From positions 620,001-684,000 of the forward strand of contig NZ_JAZHRX010000001.1 of NCBI RefSeq assembly GCF_036924645.1: DNA of 64,000 nt. Reading direction: 5' to 3'. This document shows, piece by piece, positions 8,648-16,760 of the stretch. A program made the position numbers and the translations under genes. Numbering within the stretch: position 1 is the stretch's first letter; every line of letters begins with the position of its first letter. The DNA comes from Bradyrhizobium sp. AZCC 2176. Lineage in GTDB: Bacteria > Pseudomonadota > Alphaproteobacteria > Rhizobiales > Xanthobacteraceae. The notes below the pieces were generated by a model, which was given only the letters and a program-made list of their open reading frames with translations, had not been told where the DNA came from and did no database searches.

Positions 8648-8950
8648 ATGCGAACCTCAATTCTCGCCACGACGGCCGCCTTTGGCATTGCCATCGTCGT
8701 GCCGGCACAGGCTCAGCAGTCGACGGCGCCTGGCCAGCAACAGATGCAATCCGAGAAGCAGATGCAGGAGGAAGCGAATAAAGGCATCAAGACCCGCGAC
8801 TCCGGAGAATCCGGCTTTGTGGGGCAACAGGAAACCCCAGGTGCTTCCGCCCATCCGCCCGGACGTCCCGACTCGAGCAGCAGCCAGACGACGGGTTCGG
8901 GCGCTGCGAGTGGCGGTCAAGGTTCCGAGACTAGCCGCACTCCACGCTAG
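8648..8950 (+). CDS. Small secreted Gln/Ser/Gly-rich protein
   Basis: 100 residues starting with a cleavable signal peptide (hydrophobic core to about residue 20, cleavage after AQA). The mature part is low-complexity: Gln-rich (QQSTAPGQQQMQ), then Ser/Gly-rich with a Pro patch. GGAGGA is eight bases upstream of the start. It is probably periplasmic and disordered. No family recognised; the sequence has no enzyme motif. Monocistronic in appearance. Confidence 0.7.
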   Translation: MRTSILATTAAFGIAIVVPAQAQQSTAPGQQQMQSEKQMQEEANKGIKTRDSGESGFVGQQETPGASAHPPGRPDSSSSQTTGSGAASGGQGSETSRTPR

Positions 8951-9388
8951 TGCTGAGTTCAGCACGAGACTGCACGAAGAGGTCCGGCTTCGCCGTTTCC
9001 CTTGTGGTGCGGGCGCAGCGGCATCGAAGGCTAGCGCTGTGCGCCGTCGTGCTTTGAACTAGGCGCGTAACCCATAAATCGAGCTTGATTGCCACTCGAT
9101 ATCCGATATGCGACCCGAAGCAGACGTCGTCCATTATCGTCAGTCCCATCTGAATATCGGCGTCCAAACGCCAGCGCACATAGGCAGTCACTTCGTGACG
9201 AAAGCGGTGCACGGTCCATGCTGTACCGTTGCTTTTCGTCGCCACGGAATTTGAGCACGTTGCCTCAACAGCGCTTAAGGCGATACTTTGCGCTGAGCCA
9301 GCGAATAGTGAGGCACGTCTTTTTTGTGCCTGGGCGGCCCGATGGTTTCCGGCCTTACATGCTTTATATGGAACTCCTTGGAGCACTC
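8951..9388. other. Gap without a convincing gene
   Basis: No reading frame here has a family match or a good ribosome site. A minus-strand frame (8931-9386) contains a plausible-looking stretch ([20 protein letters not shown], then [13 protein letters not shown]) that might be a decayed domain, but I cannot assign it. Base composition falls toward the right end, where the DUF2200 gene begins. Confidence 0.4.
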
Positions 9389-9742
9389 ATGGCAAAACAC
9401 CGTATCTATGAAACGAGCTTCGCAAGCATTTACCCGCTTTACGTTGCGAAAGCGGAGAAAAAAGGACGCACAAAATCAGAGGTCGATCAGGTCATCTCTT
9501 GGTTGACAGGCTATTGTCAGAAAGAGCTAGAAGCTCAACTGGAAAAACAGACTGACTTTGAAACATTCTTTGCAAATGCCCCTAAAATCAATCCTTCGCG
9601 AGCCTTGATTAAAGGCGTGGTTTGCGGCGTCCGAGTGGAGGATATCGAAGAACCAACTATGCGAGAAATTCGCTACTTGGATAAACTAATCGATGAACTG
9701 GCGCAGGGAAAAACAATGGATAAAATTCTGCGGAAAAAATGA
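9389..9742 (+). CDS. DUF2200 family protein
   Basis: 117 residues starting [18 protein letters not shown], the usual start of this family; GGAG lies about six bases upstream of the ATG at 9389, so the much longer frame from 9089 is not used. The family signature is visible throughout: [20 protein letters not shown], the Lys/Gln-rich middle, [20 protein letters not shown] and [15 protein letters not shown]. Cytosolic and small; biochemical role unknown. The codons are clearly more AT-rich than those of all neighbours (many AAA, GAA, ATT), which suggests acquisition by transfer. Confidence 0.88.
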   Translation: MAKHRIYETSFASIYPLYVAKAEKKGRTKSEVDQVISWLTGYCQKELEAQLEKQTDFETFFANAPKINPSRALIKGVVCGVRVEDIEEPTMREIRYLDKLIDELAQGKTMDKILRKK

Positions 9743-10197
9743 TCCTGAGCAACCAACCTCCGTCCATTGGGAACTTCGTGACGTACTTTGTTTATCAACG
9801 GCAGCAGCGCGACCGAACGCGCGGTTGAAGGGGCGGCCTCTTTCATTTGTTCAAGCGCCCTCGATGTCTGTTCTTGGCGCCGATAGCGGACCAAATTCCG
9901 CGTCGCAGCGAAACGACGCCAAGTGCGATAAATAACAAGTGCGATAAACGGAAGTGAACCTGCTCTTTTGGCTGCACCGAAAGTGGCGTATTCTTCGATG
10001 AGCTGCCAATGGGACGTGCCGGAGTTCTGTAGTTGAGCGCAGCACCAGTGCCTTCGGCGGGCAAGCACTACTCATTCATTGATATTGGATTTCATTGATA
10101 TTGGATTTGAGGGCGCGATTTCGCGCCCGCTATACTTCGCCAGTTTTGGAGTCATCCAGCCAAGGATAACGCTTGGCCCCATTGCAGGGAGGAATCG
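9743..10197. other. Gap without a convincing gene; repeat and hairpin at its right end
   Basis: No frame here is convincing. The right end carries a 16-bp tandem duplication (10077-10108) and a perfect hairpin (10111-10128) shortly upstream of the metallo-beta-lactamase-fold gene. Composition returns to the high-GC background after about 10110. Confidence 0.4.
10077..10128. repeat. 16-bp tandem repeat followed by perfect hairpin
   Basis: CATTGATATTGGATTT occurs twice head to tail at 10077-10092 and 10093-10108. Two bases later GGGCGCGA pairs with TCGCGCCC (10111-10128). There is no T-tract after the hairpin on the plus strand. The position, 70 bases before the gene at 10198, could be regulatory, or could mark the right junction of a transferred segment. 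Confidence 0.6.
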
Positions 10198-11307
10198 ATG
10201 ATCGAGCAGTTCAAACGCCGCGATTTTCTGAGGGGTTGTGCGGCCATTGGGGGAGCCGTCGCCGCCGGCAGCTTTACCTGCATCGAAATCGCCAAAGCAG
10301 CCGCGATCGACATTCCCGTGGTGGACAAACTGTCGATCCGGGTGCTGGTCGATGGAAGCCAGAATATTTTCGAGCGCCCGGGCAAGGTGGGGAACGTCTC
10401 GATCGAGCCGGCACCACGGCAGCAGGATTATCGTCGCGCACTACACAATCAATGGGGTTTGTCTCTGTACCTGCAGTCACAGCGCGGCAACGAGCAGCGC
10501 ACTATCATGCTCGACTTCGGCTATACGCCGGAAGCTCTGCTCAACAATATTGAACTGACCGGCGCTGATCCCGGCAAGATCAATGCAATGGTCGTGAGCC
10601 ATGGCCACTTCGATCACTACGGCGGCCTCATCGGCTTTCTGCAGAAGTACCGCAGCGCGTTGCCCGCCGATGTGAAACTCTATGCCGGCGGGGAGGACAA
10701 TTTCTGCCAGCGCTATAGCGGCGCGCCCGGCGCACTTGCCGAATTTGGCGCGCTCGATCGCCGCGAGCTGGCTGCGAACAAGGTCTCAGTCGTTCTGGCG
10801 GAAAACCCGACGGTTGTCGCCGACCACGCTTTCACGACGGGTAAGATCAAGAGGTCGGGCATCGAAAGAGTGTTGCCGAACACGCACGTCGAATTTGCGG
10901 TGAAGGACGGTCTCGGCTGTAACGCGAGCCACTACCTGCCGGCGGAGATGCTGGGCAAGATCGTTCCGGACGAGCACATCCACGAGCACGCGACCTGTTT
11001 CAATGTAAAAGGCCGCGGGCTGGTGGTGATCAGCTCCTGCGGTCACGTCGGCATCGTCAATTCGGTCCGGCAGGCACAGGAAGTCTCCGGCGTGCAGAAG
11101 ATCCATGCTATCGTCGGTGGCTTCCATCTCGGGCCGGCACCTGAGGACTATCTCAATCAAGTTGTCGCCGAGATCAAGAAGCTCGAACCGGACGTGATTA
11201 TCCCGATGCATTGTAGCGGCGACAACTTCGCTCGCGCCGTGCGCGCGCAGCTACCGGACAAGCTCCTGGTTTCGACGACCGGCGTACGTATGACTATGGG
11301 CGCATGA
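10198..11307 (+). CDS. Tat-exported metallo-beta-lactamase-fold hydrolase
   Basis: 369 residues with an N-terminal twin-arginine signal (KRRDFLRG at 6-13, followed by a weakly hydrophobic stretch and cleavage near residue 35), so the folded, metal-loaded protein is exported to the periplasm. The metal-binding motif is HGHFDH at 135-140, with further His in later strands (SSCGHVGIV, PMHCSGD). It resembles the MBL subfamily annotated as dihydropterin-ribofuranosyl-aminobenzene phosphate synthase, a name that says little about function here. GGGAGGAA precedes the ATG. The stop overlaps the start of the SCO1-like gene by four bases, so the two are translated together. Confidence 0.88.
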   Translation: MIEQFKRRDFLRGCAAIGGAVAAGSFTCIEIAKAAAIDIPVVDKLSIRVLVDGSQNIFERPGKVGNVSIEPAPRQQDYRRALHNQWGLSLYLQSQRGNEQRTIMLDFGYTPEALLNNIELTGADPGKINAMVVSHGHFDHYGGLIGFLQKYRSALPADVKLYAGGEDNFCQRYSGAPGALAEFGALDRRELAANKVSVVLAENPTVVADHAFTTGKIKRSGIERVLPNTHVEFAVKDGLGCNASHYLPAEMLGKIVPDEHIHEHATCFNVKGRGLVVISSCGHVGIVNSVRQAQEVSGVQKIHAIVGGFHLGPAPEDYLNQVVAEIKKLEPDVIIPMHCSGDNFARAVRAQLPDKLLVSTTGVRMTMGA

Positions 11308-11921
11308 GGAACAGTCGAGTGCTTGTCGGCTCGGTCCTGGCCGCGGGACTGCTCGGTGCAGTGCCCATGATGCACGCGCAGAGCGAACGCAGCGCCGGCG
11401 AACTGATGGACGCAGTGATGTGGGGCAAGGAGCCGATCGGCGGCCCCTTCACTCTCATCGATCACACCGGCAAGCCTCGTACGGACGCCGATTTCCGCGG
11501 CAAGCTGATGCTTGTCTATTTCGGGTTCAGCTTCTGTCCGGACGTCTGCCCGACCGACCTGATGGCGATCGGGCAGGCCGTCGATAAACTTGGCCCCGAC
11601 GGCGACGCGGTGCAGCCGTTGTTCGTCACTGTCGATCCCGGCCGCGACACGCCTGCGCATCTCGCCGACTACGTGCCGTCCTTTCACCCGCGCCTGCTCG
11701 GCCTAACAGGCGATGCTGCGCAGATTCGCGACGCCGCGCGCTTGTATCGGGTCTTTTACGCCAAGCTCGCGATCGAAGGCGCCGCAGAATACACCATTGA
11801 TCATTCGGGTTTCATCTATCTGATGGATCGCGACGGCAAGTATCTCGGGTTCTTCCCGCCGGGCACCCCCTCGGATCGGATGGCCGCGGTCATCAAGGCT
11901 CATCTCTCAGCCAAACGCTGA
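11304..11921 (+). CDS. SCO1/SenC family protein
   Basis: 205 residues with an N-terminal signal or anchor helix. The thioredoxin-like fold has the copper-binding CPDVC motif (Cys78, Cys82) and the distal His in IDHSGFIYL (His167), the three residues that bind copper in Sco proteins. Sco proteins deliver copper to cytochrome oxidase Cu-A sites or act as periplasmic thiol reductants. Here the partner is a Tat-exported MBL-fold protein (ATGA overlap), not a cytochrome oxidase subunit, so a role in supplying or protecting that enzyme is an inference worth testing. Confidence 0.92.
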   Translation: MRNSRVLVGSVLAAGLLGAVPMMHAQSERSAGELMDAVMWGKEPIGGPFTLIDHTGKPRTDADFRGKLMLVYFGFSFCPDVCPTDLMAIGQAVDKLGPDGDAVQPLFVTVDPGRDTPAHLADYVPSFHPRLLGLTGDAAQIRDAARLYRVFYAKLAIEGAAEYTIDHSGFIYLMDRDGKYLGFFPPGTPSDRMAAVIKAHLSAKR

Positions 11922-12152
11922 AGGGTCTATTGCGAAAAACCTAATTTGCTGGACAGATTCACGAGACCGCGGGTGCAGCAAGCACCCGGCATTCCCTGCT
12001 CCCTCCTCGGGAGGGACAAGGTTCATGCAAACCTCGGCGCTTGGCGCCGCGAGAACGCATGTTTATGTTTCGTTTCAGGCAGGGAATCCGCGGTTGACTC
12101 GGGAACCGCCAGCAATCAGAAAAAGCCCTGTAAAATGAATGGCAAAAATAAT

Positions 12153-12229
12153 TGGTCGGAGTGGCAGGATTCGAACCTGCGACCCCTGCGTCCCGAACGC
12201 AGTGCTCTACCGGGCTGAGCCACACTCCG
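12153..12229 (-). tRNA. tRNA-Pro (anticodon CGG)
   Basis: On the minus strand the acceptor CGGAGTG pairs with CACTCCG, followed by A and an encoded CCA. The anticodon stem is CTGCG/CGCAG with loop TTCGGGA, giving anticodon CGG (reads CCG). The T arm has GGTTCGAATCC. All arms are intact. It lies between the SCO1-like gene and the Sua5 gene. Confidence 0.97.
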
Positions 12230-12298
12230 ACTTGGAACGCGGCTTATAGCCTTGGGTTTCAGCGACCGCAAGCAGCCGGATTAAGGAAATTAATCACA

Positions 12299-13291
12299 GT
12301 GAATGTTGGCCTGAAGACCCAGATTTTGCCCGCCGGCGAGGCCGCCGTGGCGGCGGCCGCGCGTATCCTGGCCGAAGGCGGTCTGGTCGCGTTCCCGACC
12401 GAGACCGTCTATGGCCTCGGCGCCGATGCCACCAATCCGGCCGCGATCGCCCACCTCTACCAGGCCAAGGGCCGGCCGGCGTTCAATCCCCTGATCGCCC
12501 ATGTCGGCGATGTCACTGCTGCCCGCAAAATCGCGCACTTTGATGCGCCGGCGACCGCGCTGGCCGAGGCATTCTGGCCGGGCCCGCTGACGCTGGTGCT
12601 GCCGAAAACGGAAAACTGCGCGGTGGCCGACCTCGCCACCGCCGGCCTCGACACGGTCGCGATCCGGATACCGGCCCACCCGGTGGCGCGCGACATCCTG
12701 CGAGCTTTCGGCGGTCCCGTGGTGGCGCCATCGGCCAATCTCTCCGGTCACGTCTCCCCGACCACGGCCGCGCATGTGCAGAGCGACCTTGCCGGGCGGA
12801 TCGACCTGATTGTCGATGGCGGCCCGGTCGCCGTCGGCGTCGAATCCACCATCGTCGGTTGCTTCGACGCGCCGATGCTGCTGCGCCCCGGCGGGCTGCC
12901 GCGCGCGGAGATCGAGCGCGTGCTGGGCCGCGCGCTGGTGCAGCCGCCGGCGGACACTGAGAGCGACCGCGGGCAACCGCTGGCGCCGGGCATGCTGGCG
13001 TCGCATTACGCGCCGCGCGCGCGCGTGCGCCTCAACGCACTAGTGCTGGAGCCCGGCGAGGCATTGCTGGCGTTCGGCCTCGGAGCAATTTCGGGAATTG
13101 ACGGCGCCTCCGCAGTGATGAATCTGTCGGAGCGCGGCGATCTCGACGAGGCCGCCGCCAATCTGTTCGGCCATCTTCGTGCACTCGACGGCAAAGGCGT
13201 GCACACCATTGCGGTGATGTCGATTCCACACGAGGGGTTGGGCGAAGCCATCAACGACCGGCTGCGCCGCGCAGCCATGGGGCGAGAATGA
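12299..13291 (+). CDS. sua5: L-threonylcarbamoyladenylate synthase (Sua5 type)
   Basis: Makes threonylcarbamoyl-AMP from threonine, bicarbonate and ATP, the first step of t6A formation at position 37 of ANN-decoding tRNAs. The YrdC domain carries FPTETVYGLGADA, then KGRPAFNPL and PSANLSG for nucleotide binding. About 330 residues, so it is the long Sua5 form with a C-terminal Sua5 domain (PLAPGMLASHYAPRARV marks the linker). A longer frame runs back through the tRNA gene; the GTG at 12299 (AAGGA about 13 bases upstream) is the plausible start. It sits directly beside tRNA-Pro. Confidence 0.93.
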   Translation: MNVGLKTQILPAGEAAVAAAARILAEGGLVAFPTETVYGLGADATNPAAIAHLYQAKGRPAFNPLIAHVGDVTAARKIAHFDAPATALAEAFWPGPLTLVLPKTENCAVADLATAGLDTVAIRIPAHPVARDILRAFGGPVVAPSANLSGHVSPTTAAHVQSDLAGRIDLIVDGGPVAVGVESTIVGCFDAPMLLRPGGLPRAEIERVLGRALVQPPADTESDRGQPLAPGMLASHYAPRARVRLNALVLEPGEALLAFGLGAISGIDGASAVMNLSERGDLDEAAANLFGHLRALDGKGVHTIAVMSIPHEGLGEAINDRLRRAAMGRE

Positions 13292-13301
13292 ACGGGCGGG
13301 A

Positions 13302-14759
13302 ATGAAAGAGAACAAGAAAATGAATATCGTCCAAGGCTCCAAGCAAGTTTCCGTGCCGCCGCTTCCTCCCGAGTTGATCGCGAAATTTCGCGCGGTTGTC
13401 GGCGACAAATATGCGGTGACCGATGCGGCCGATATTGCGCCCTACGTCACCGAGGAACGCGACCTGTTTCACGGCCGCTCGCCATTGGTGTTGCGGCCCG
13501 GCTCCACGGCGGAAGTGTCTGAGATCTGCAAGCTCGCCAGCGAGCGCAAAATCGCGCTGGTGCCGCAGGGCGGCAATACCGGTCTCGTCGGCGGACAGAC
13601 TCCGCATCATGGCGAAGTGGTCGTCTCGCTGCGGCGGCTGGACAAGATCCGCGAGATCGATCCCGCGTCCAACACCATGACCTGCGAGGCCGGCGTGGTG
13701 TTGCAGATCGCGCAGCAGCGCGCGGCCGAAGTCGACCGCCTGTTCCCGCTGTCGCTCGGCGCGGAAGGAAGCTGCACCATCGGCGGCAATCTCTCCACCA
13801 ACGCCGGCGGCACGACGGCGCTGGCCTATGGCGTGGCGCGCGAGATGGCGCTCGGGCTGGAGGTGGTGTTGGCCGATGGCCGGATCCTGAACGGGCTGTC
13901 GAAGCTGAAGAAAGACAATACCGGTTACGATTTGCGCAACCTCTTCATCGGCGCCGAGGGCACGCTCGGCATCATCACCGCGGCGACGCTAAAGCTGTTT
14001 CCGAAGCCGCATGCGGTGGAGACCGCCTATGTCGGCCTCAAATCGCCGGCGCAGGCGCTGAAGCTGCTGTCGATCGCGCAGAACGAGGCGGCCGGCAGCC
14101 TCACCAGCTTCGAACTGCTCGCCGACATCGCGGTCGATTTCAGCCTGCGCCACGGCATCGACATCCGCGATCCGCTGACATCAAAGCACCCCTGGTACGT
14201 GCTGATGGAATTGTCGTCCTCACGCGACGACGCCAGCGCCGCGCTGGAATCCATCCTCGCCAAGGGCATGGAGGAAGGCATTGTCGACGACGCGGTGATC
14301 GCGGCGAACCTCTCGCAGCGTGCCGGATTCTGGAAACTGCGCGACGAAATGTCGGCGGCACAGAAGCCGGAAGGCGGATCGATCAAGCACGATATCTCGG
14401 TGCCGGTTGCCGCCGTGCCCGCCTTCATCGAGGAAGCCAATGCCGCGGTGGTAAAACTCATTCCAGGCTCGCGGCCGGTGCCGTTCGGCCATCTCGGCGA
14501 CGGCAACATCCACTACAATGTCAGCCAGCCGATCGGCGGCAACACCGCCGACTTCATGTCGCGCTGGCATGAGGTCAACGAAGTCGTGTTCGCGATCGTG
14601 CTGCGGATGGGCGGATCGATTTCGGCCGAGCACGGCATCGGCGTGCTCAAGCGCGACGAACTGCCCGACGTCAAGGACAAGGTGGCGATCGAACTGATGC
14701 GCGGCATCAAGGCGATGCTCGATCCGCTCGGCATCATGAATCCGGGCAAGGTGCTGTGA
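13302..14759 (+). CDS. FAD-linked D-2-hydroxyacid dehydrogenase (GlcD/D2HGDH type)
   Basis: 485 residues of the vanillyl-alcohol-oxidase flavoprotein fold. The FAD-binding loops are PQGGNTGLVGGQTP and GSCTIGGNLSTNAGG in the N-terminal half; the C-terminal FAD_oxidase_C domain has FGHLGDGNIHYN and SAEHGIGVLKRDEL, including the His residues used in catalysis and metal binding. Likely substrates are D-2-hydroxyglutarate, D-lactate or glycolate; single-subunit form without the GlcE/GlcF partners nearby. Start may be at 13302 or at the ATG at 13320. A GNAT gene follows with overlap. Confidence 0.88.
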   Translation: MKENKKMNIVQGSKQVSVPPLPPELIAKFRAVVGDKYAVTDAADIAPYVTEERDLFHGRSPLVLRPGSTAEVSEICKLASERKIALVPQGGNTGLVGGQTPHHGEVVVSLRRLDKIREIDPASNTMTCEAGVVLQIAQQRAAEVDRLFPLSLGAEGSCTIGGNLSTNAGGTTALAYGVAREMALGLEVVLADGRILNGLSKLKKDNTGYDLRNLFIGAEGTLGIITAATLKLFPKPHAVETAYVGLKSPAQALKLLSIAQNEAAGSLTSFELLADIAVDFSLRHGIDIRDPLTSKHPWYVLMELSSSRDDASAALESILAKGMEEGIVDDAVIAANLSQRAGFWKLRDEMSAAQKPEGGSIKHDISVPVAAVPAFIEEANAAVVKLIPGSRPVPFGHLGDGNIHYNVSQPIGGNTADFMSRWHEVNEVVFAIVLRMGGSISAEHGIGVLKRDELPDVKDKVAIELMRGIKAMLDPLGIMNPGKVL

Positions 14760-15217
14760 CCGTGACGAATGCGAAGACAATTCCCGCGCTCGCCATCGCC
14801 GACATTGCGGATGCCGATGTCGCCATCGTGATCGCGCTGTGGCAGGCCTGCGGCCTGACGCGGCCGTGGAACGATCCCGCCAGTGACATCGCGCTCGCCC
14901 GCCGCGAGCCGAATTCAACGATCCTGATCGGCCGCGACGGTGACGCGATCGTGGCGACCGCGATGGTCGGCCATGACGGCCATCGCGGCTGGGTCTATTA
15001 CGTCGCCACCGATCCCGATCGTCGCGCCAAAGGCTATGGCCGCGCGATCATGAACGCGGCCGAGGACTGGCTGCGCGCGGCAGGCATTCCCAAACTGCAG
15101 TTGCTGGTACGGCCGGAAAACTCAGGCGTCGCCGCGTTCTATAAATCGATCGGCTTCGGCGAGCAGCAGATTCTGTTCTTCACCAAATGGCTCGACGGCC
15201 GCGAGCCGCCGCGGTGA
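14756..15217 (+). CDS. GNAT family acetyltransferase (YpeA-like)
   Basis: 153 residues from a GTG that overlaps the upstream stop (GTGA). The acetyl-CoA loop is in VATDPDRRAKGYGRAIM (R/Q-x-x-G-x-G), and the C-terminal strand motif NSGVAAFYKSIGF is typical of GNAT enzymes. The N-terminal half IALWQACGLTRPWNDP is the signature of the YpeA subgroup, whose acceptor is unknown. It is coupled to the FAD-linked dehydrogenase and followed by a Nudix gene, so the three may be one transcript. Confidence 0.9.
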   Translation: MTVTNAKTIPALAIADIADADVAIVIALWQACGLTRPWNDPASDIALARREPNSTILIGRDGDAIVATAMVGHDGHRGWVYYVATDPDRRAKGYGRAIMNAAEDWLRAAGIPKLQLLVRPENSGVAAFYKSIGFGEQQILFFTKWLDGREPPR

Positions 15218-15231
15218 GCTGAAGGAGTTTC

Positions 15232-15813
15232 ATGACCGTCTCCGATCGTGTCCGCGTCAAGAATGTCGAGATCCTATCCGACCGGCATTATCGGCTGAAC
15301 GAAGTCGAGTTCGACTATCGCCGCGGCAACGGCGAATGGCAGACGCAGAAGCGGGAAGTTTTCGACCGCGGCCATGCCGCGACGCTGCTGCCGTACAATG
15401 TCGCAAGCCGCACCGTCGTGCTGACGCGGCAATTCCGCCTGCCGCCCTACCTTGCCGGTCATGACGATCTCCTGATCGAAGCCGCCGCCGGCATGCTCGA
15501 CGACGCCTCGCCCGAGGAGCGGATTCGTGCGGAGGCGGAAGAGGAAATCGGCTACCGGCTGCACGACGTGCGCAAGGTGTTCGAGGCCTTCATGAGCCCC
15601 GGTTCGGTCACCGAGAAGCTGCACTTCTTCATCGCCGAATACGACGCTGCGATGCGGGTCGGCGACGGCGGCGGCCTCGCCGAGGAAGGCGAAGACATCG
15701 AGGTGCTGGAAGTGCCGATCGATCAGGCGCTCGCGATGATCGCAGATGGCCGCATCGTCGATGCCAAGACCATCATGCTGCTGCAATACGCCGCGCTGCA
15801 TGTTTTCAGGTGA
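15232..15813 (+). CDS. NudK-like Nudix hydrolase
   Basis: 193 residues. The C-terminal half matches the NudK (GDP-mannose/nucleotide-sugar pyrophosphatase) subgroup: MSPGSVTEKLHFFIAEY, EEGEDIEVLEVPIDQAL and the DAKTIMLLQY end. The Nudix box is a variant: the core that is normally REUXEEXGU reads AEAEEEIGY here, so the two metal-binding glutamates are kept but the Arg is replaced, and the box is one residue short, as in NudK itself. GGAG is close to the start. Probably cotranscribed with the GNAT gene. Confidence 0.85.
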   Translation: MTVSDRVRVKNVEILSDRHYRLNEVEFDYRRGNGEWQTQKREVFDRGHAATLLPYNVASRTVVLTRQFRLPPYLAGHDDLLIEAAAGMLDDASPEERIRAEAEEEIGYRLHDVRKVFEAFMSPGSVTEKLHFFIAEYDAAMRVGDGGGLAEEGEDIEVLEVPIDQALAMIADGRIVDAKTIMLLQYAALHVFR

Positions 15814-15852
15814 GGTTGGCTCCATCAACCTGTCGTCCCTGCGAACATAGCC

Positions 15853-15939
15853 GTAGGGTGGGCAAAGCGCAGCGTGCCCACCATTCTTAAACAGTGTTCG
15901 AGGAGGCGTGGTGGGCACGCTTCGCTTTGCCCACCCTAC
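15853..15939. repeat. Palindromic repeat, GTAGGGTGGGC family, copy 1
   Basis: GTAGGGTGGGCAAAGCG at the left end is mirrored by CGCTTTGCCCACCCTAC at the right, with GTGCCCACC/GGTGGGCAC as inner arms, so the element folds into a long hairpin. Related copies lie at 37660-37757 and 62847-62974. It separates two convergent genes. Confidence 0.85.
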
Positions 15940-15951
15940 AAATATGACACC

Positions 15952-16716
15952 TCAAAACAACGAGCCCTGCCCGTCGTCCTCCGGCGCTACCGCCGCCTTG
16001 CGCGGCGCGGCCCGCTTCGCGGGCTTCGGCTCCTCCGCCGCCCGCTCCTCGTCGGTGATCGGCAACAGCAATTGCGCGTCGTCATTGACGACGCGGTTGA
16101 CGCGCGTGGAAATCTCATGCCAGGCGAACGCGCCCTCAGTCGGCCCGCGCAGCAGCGGCAGCACATCCTCTGCGTCGTGGATGCGGCCGTCGAGCCAGCG
16201 CTCGAATTCCTCCGGCGCGATCGTCACGGGCACACGGTCATGCAGCATGGCGAGGTCGCGGCTGGCCGGTGCGGTGACGATGGCGACGCTGTCGGTCTCC
16301 TCGCCGTTCGGCCCCATCCAGGTTTCCGCCAGCGCGGCAAAGCCGACTGGCCGGCCGTCGCGGCGATGGACGAAGAACGGCCGCTTGCGGCCGCTCGCAT
16401 CCTGCCATTCGTAATAGCCGTCCGCCGGGATCAGGCAGCGCCGCCGCTTGATGGCATTCTTGAACGCCGGCTTCTCGAGCACCGTCTCGGAACGCGCATT
16501 GATCAGCAGCGTAAATTTACGTGGATCCTTCACCCAGGCAGGCACCAGCCCCCAGCGCATCAGCCGAAAATGGCGGCCGCCATTTTCCAGGATAACAACC
16601 GGAACTGGCTGCGTCGGCGCAATATTATACCGCGGCGGGAAATTGGGCTGCTCGAGATAGCCGAAGATCTGCCGGAGCGCCTCCGGCGGCGAGGTAATGA
16701 CGAAACGTCCACACAT
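15952..16716 (-). CDS. SOS response-associated peptidase (SRAP/YedK/HMCES)
   Basis: 254 residues. SRAP proteins crosslink covalently to abasic sites in single-stranded DNA through Cys2 (MCGRF) and protect them. The conserved residues are all visible: Cys2, Asn31 (YNIAPTQ), Arg75 and Glu77 (NARSETV), Glu103 (GYYEW) and His159 (LHDRVP). A basic, Ala/Pro-rich tail ending GQGSLF extends past the domain; QGSLF-like endings resemble sliding-clamp binding motifs, an inference. Convergent with the NudK-like gene across a palindromic repeat. Confidence 0.95.
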   Translation of the reverse strand: MCGRFVITSPPEALRQIFGYLEQPNFPPRYNIAPTQPVPVVILENGGRHFRLMRWGLVPAWVKDPRKFTLLINARSETVLEKPAFKNAIKRRRCLIPADGYYEWQDASGRKRPFFVHRRDGRPVGFAALAETWMGPNGEETDSVAIVTAPASRDLAMLHDRVPVTIAPEEFERWLDGRIHDAEDVLPLLRGPTEGAFAWHEISTRVNRVVNDDAQLLLPITDEERAAEEPKPAKRAAPRKAAVAPEDDGQGSLF

Positions 16717-16760
16717 TATCTGACCAACATAAGCCTCTGTTTAATGGGTGTTAACCCCAG

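Noticed and set aside
8931..9386. Minus-strand frame with a protein-like stretch ([20 protein letters not shown])
   Set aside because: Possible remnant, but I cannot name the domain and the start region overlaps other elements; kept only as a comment on the gap.
9673..10068. Minus-strand frame of 131 codons beside the DUF2200 gene
   Set aside because: No family match, no good ribosome site, and its 3' part overlaps DUF2200; one stretch looks helical but is not enough.
12152..12298. N-terminal extension of the Sua5 frame through the tRNA-Pro gene
   Set aside because: The extension is antisense to a tRNA; the GTG at 12299 is the more likely start.
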